From positions 1 to 15,993 of the forward strand of contig JAJZLO010000025.1 of the NCBI GenBank assembly GCA_021803405.1: a stretch of DNA of 15,993 bases. The letters run 5' to 3'. Positions within the stretch are counted from its first letter, which is position 1. The number at the start of each line of letters is the position of its first letter. This document shows positions 15,185-15,993 of the stretch, in pieces. The stretch comes from Microcaldota archaeon (lineage in GTDB: Archaea; Micrarchaeota; Micrarchaeia; Micrarchaeales; CABMGC01). The notes below the pieces were generated by a model that did not search any database, was not told the DNA's origin, and saw nothing but the letters and a program-made list of their open reading frames with translations. Position numbers and translations under genes: made by a program.

Positions 15185-15715
15185 TCAAAGACCGTAATGT
15201 TTTTTAATAATATTTGCGGTTTCTTGTGGAGAAATAAAGGTATTATTTATTTTTAATGATTCTACAAAAGGAATTGCTTCTAGTACCTCATTTTTTGATA
15301 TAAAATCTTCAAACGTTTTAATATCGGTTAATTTACCATGCTTATTTCTTGATGTTGCTTGTAATCTCTTTTTTATTTCAGTTATATCACATGTTAACTG
15401 TATAAAATAAGTTTTCCCAAAGTTTTGTTCATTTATTTTGATTAGATTTTTAATAAATAAATCGTCCTGATTTTTAATATTTACTGTAGTCAATATTAAA
15501 CCATTTATTTTTTTAACTGCTGCTTTTTCTACAAGATCCAACCTGTATGAATCTATAAGTTTCCAGAACATCTTATCGTTTCTATCAAATATCGAATTGA
15601 TAAGATCTATGACCAAATGGTTATGCAGTACTTTATAAGAAGTTAACTTTGAAAGTTCATTTGCAACGGTAAGTTTACCTACAGCAGGAGGACCGTATAT
15701 TATTATTAAGTTCAT
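15185..15715 (-). CDS. P-loop NTPase / small-molecule kinase-like protein
   Basis: This 176-residue single-domain protein begins with a Walker A loop, MNLIIIYGPPAVGKLTVANE (G-P-P-A-V-G-K at 8-14), followed by YKVLHNHLVIDLI at 27-39. It continues through GLILTTVNI and YFIQLTCDITEIKKRLQATS (a lid-like region), to a C-terminal helix. This is the shikimate/gluconate-kinase-like AAA_33 group, whose members mostly lack a defined substrate; the HNHL stretch is typical of one widespread uncharacterised subgroup. It is probably cytosolic and ATP-dependent. The ATG at 15715 is placed so that the P-loop starts at residue 8, as is usual. The AT-rich upstream region (TTTAATAAATATGG at about 15727-15740) could be its TATA box. 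Confidence 0.85.
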   Translation of the reverse strand: MNLIIIYGPPAVGKLTVANELSKLTSYKVLHNHLVIDLINSIFDRNDKMFWKLIDSYRLDLVEKAAVKKINGLILTTVNIKNQDDLFIKNLIKINEQNFGKTYFIQLTCDITEIKKRLQATSRNKHGKLTDIKTFEDFISKNEVLEAIPFVESLKINNTFISPQETANIIKKHYGL

Positions 15716-15822
15716 GATTATACCATATTTATTAAATTTATTAGGTTTTAAGTTTATTAATTTTTGTAATTATAAATTTTACCCATAATTATATAGTAAG
15801 TAAAGTCGAAATAGGAACCAAA
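15716..15822. other. AT-rich intergenic region
   Basis: These 107 nt lie between the stop of the AlkZ-like gene and the start of the kinase-like gene, both on the minus strand. Apart from the TATA-like tract near 15727-15740 I see no RNA gene, repeat or strong hairpin. Confidence 0.4.
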
Positions 15823-15993
15823 TCAATAATTTACAGTAGTTTCAAGCCCGAAAAAATTCCCGTACCTTTTTGCTTCTTCCTTTGCTTCTCTAAGTTGAAC
15901 ATTATCCAACTTCACATACTGCTTAAGTGTTATAGTCAGTTTTTCCTTTATAATCTTCCTGCTCCAGGTTCCAACCACTTCTCCATCAACAAC
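15823..15993 (-). CDS. Winged-helix AlkZ/YcaQ-like protein, C-terminal fragment
   Basis: An open frame runs from the window edge to TGA at 15823-15825, giving the last 56 residues of a longer protein. It opens VVDGEVVGTWSRK and ends AKEEAKRYGNFFGLE. This V-D-G-x-V-V-G-x-W pattern, followed by a basic strand and a terminal amphipathic helix, resembles the C-terminal end of PF06224 (HTH_42) proteins, which include the bacterial interstrand-crosslink glycosylases AlkZ/YcaQ. The catalytic part lies outside the window, so DNA-repair activity cannot be judged. Codon structure is clean and in frame to the edge. The family call rests on a short segment. Confidence 0.6.
   Translation of the reverse strand, partial: VVDGEVVGTWSRKIIKEKLTITLKQYVKLDNVQLREAKEEAKRYGNFFGLETTVNY

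Overview
The window reads as a compact, AT-rich archaeal chromosome segment. The archaeal markers are an archaeal-type tyrosyl-tRNA synthetase, an archaeal NAC protein, a DUF424 protein, a lipoate ligase split into two genes as in Thermoplasma, TATA-like boxes placed for leaderless or short-leader transcripts, and a tRNA interrupted by two introns at non-canonical sites. The pilin-type N-terminus of the first gene (QSAMEYLMTYGW), the split lipoate ligase and the tRNA introns together suggest a small DPANN-like, ARMAN-type archaeon (Micrarchaeota or Parvarchaeota). That placement is an inference and no database search was possible.

Layout: 1-741 (-) is the N-terminal part of a pilin-signal/YVTN-propeller surface protein. 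810-1883 (-) is ftsZ, divergent from tyrS (2024-3085, +). tyrS faces a tRNA-Ser(CGA) gene (3089-3224, -) containing a 14-nt intron in the anticodon stem and a 38-nt intron in the T-loop, the second with a textbook bulge-helix-bulge. Then come a membrane GT2 glycosyltransferase and a DUF424 gene (+), NAC (-), the lipoate ligase pair lplB-lplA (+), and convergent lipA (-).

The centre (7506-12856, -) is about 5.3 kb coding two very large, Ser/Thr/Asn-rich, surface-anchored proteins: a PQQ-like propeller plus one LamG domain, then three LamG domains in tandem. They overlap by 10 nt and lead into lipA after 8 nt. The right end holds an MFS transporter (-), an inositol-monophosphatase-family enzyme (+), a P-loop kinase-like protein (-) and the C-terminus of a probable AlkZ/YcaQ-type winged-helix protein (-).

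How the genes fit together: lplA, lplB and lipA form a near-complete lipoylation module (octanoate or lipoate attachment, then sulfur insertion). The three surface proteins share a short basic, membrane-inserted N-terminus and an extracellular beta-rich body with many N-x-S/T sequons, and the GT2 enzyme could serve envelope glycan synthesis, though nothing ties it directly to them. The remainder is housekeeping (division, tyrosine and serine translation, nascent-chain chaperone). Genes are tightly packed: no gene-free stretch reaches 300 bases, and several neighbours overlap or nearly touch.
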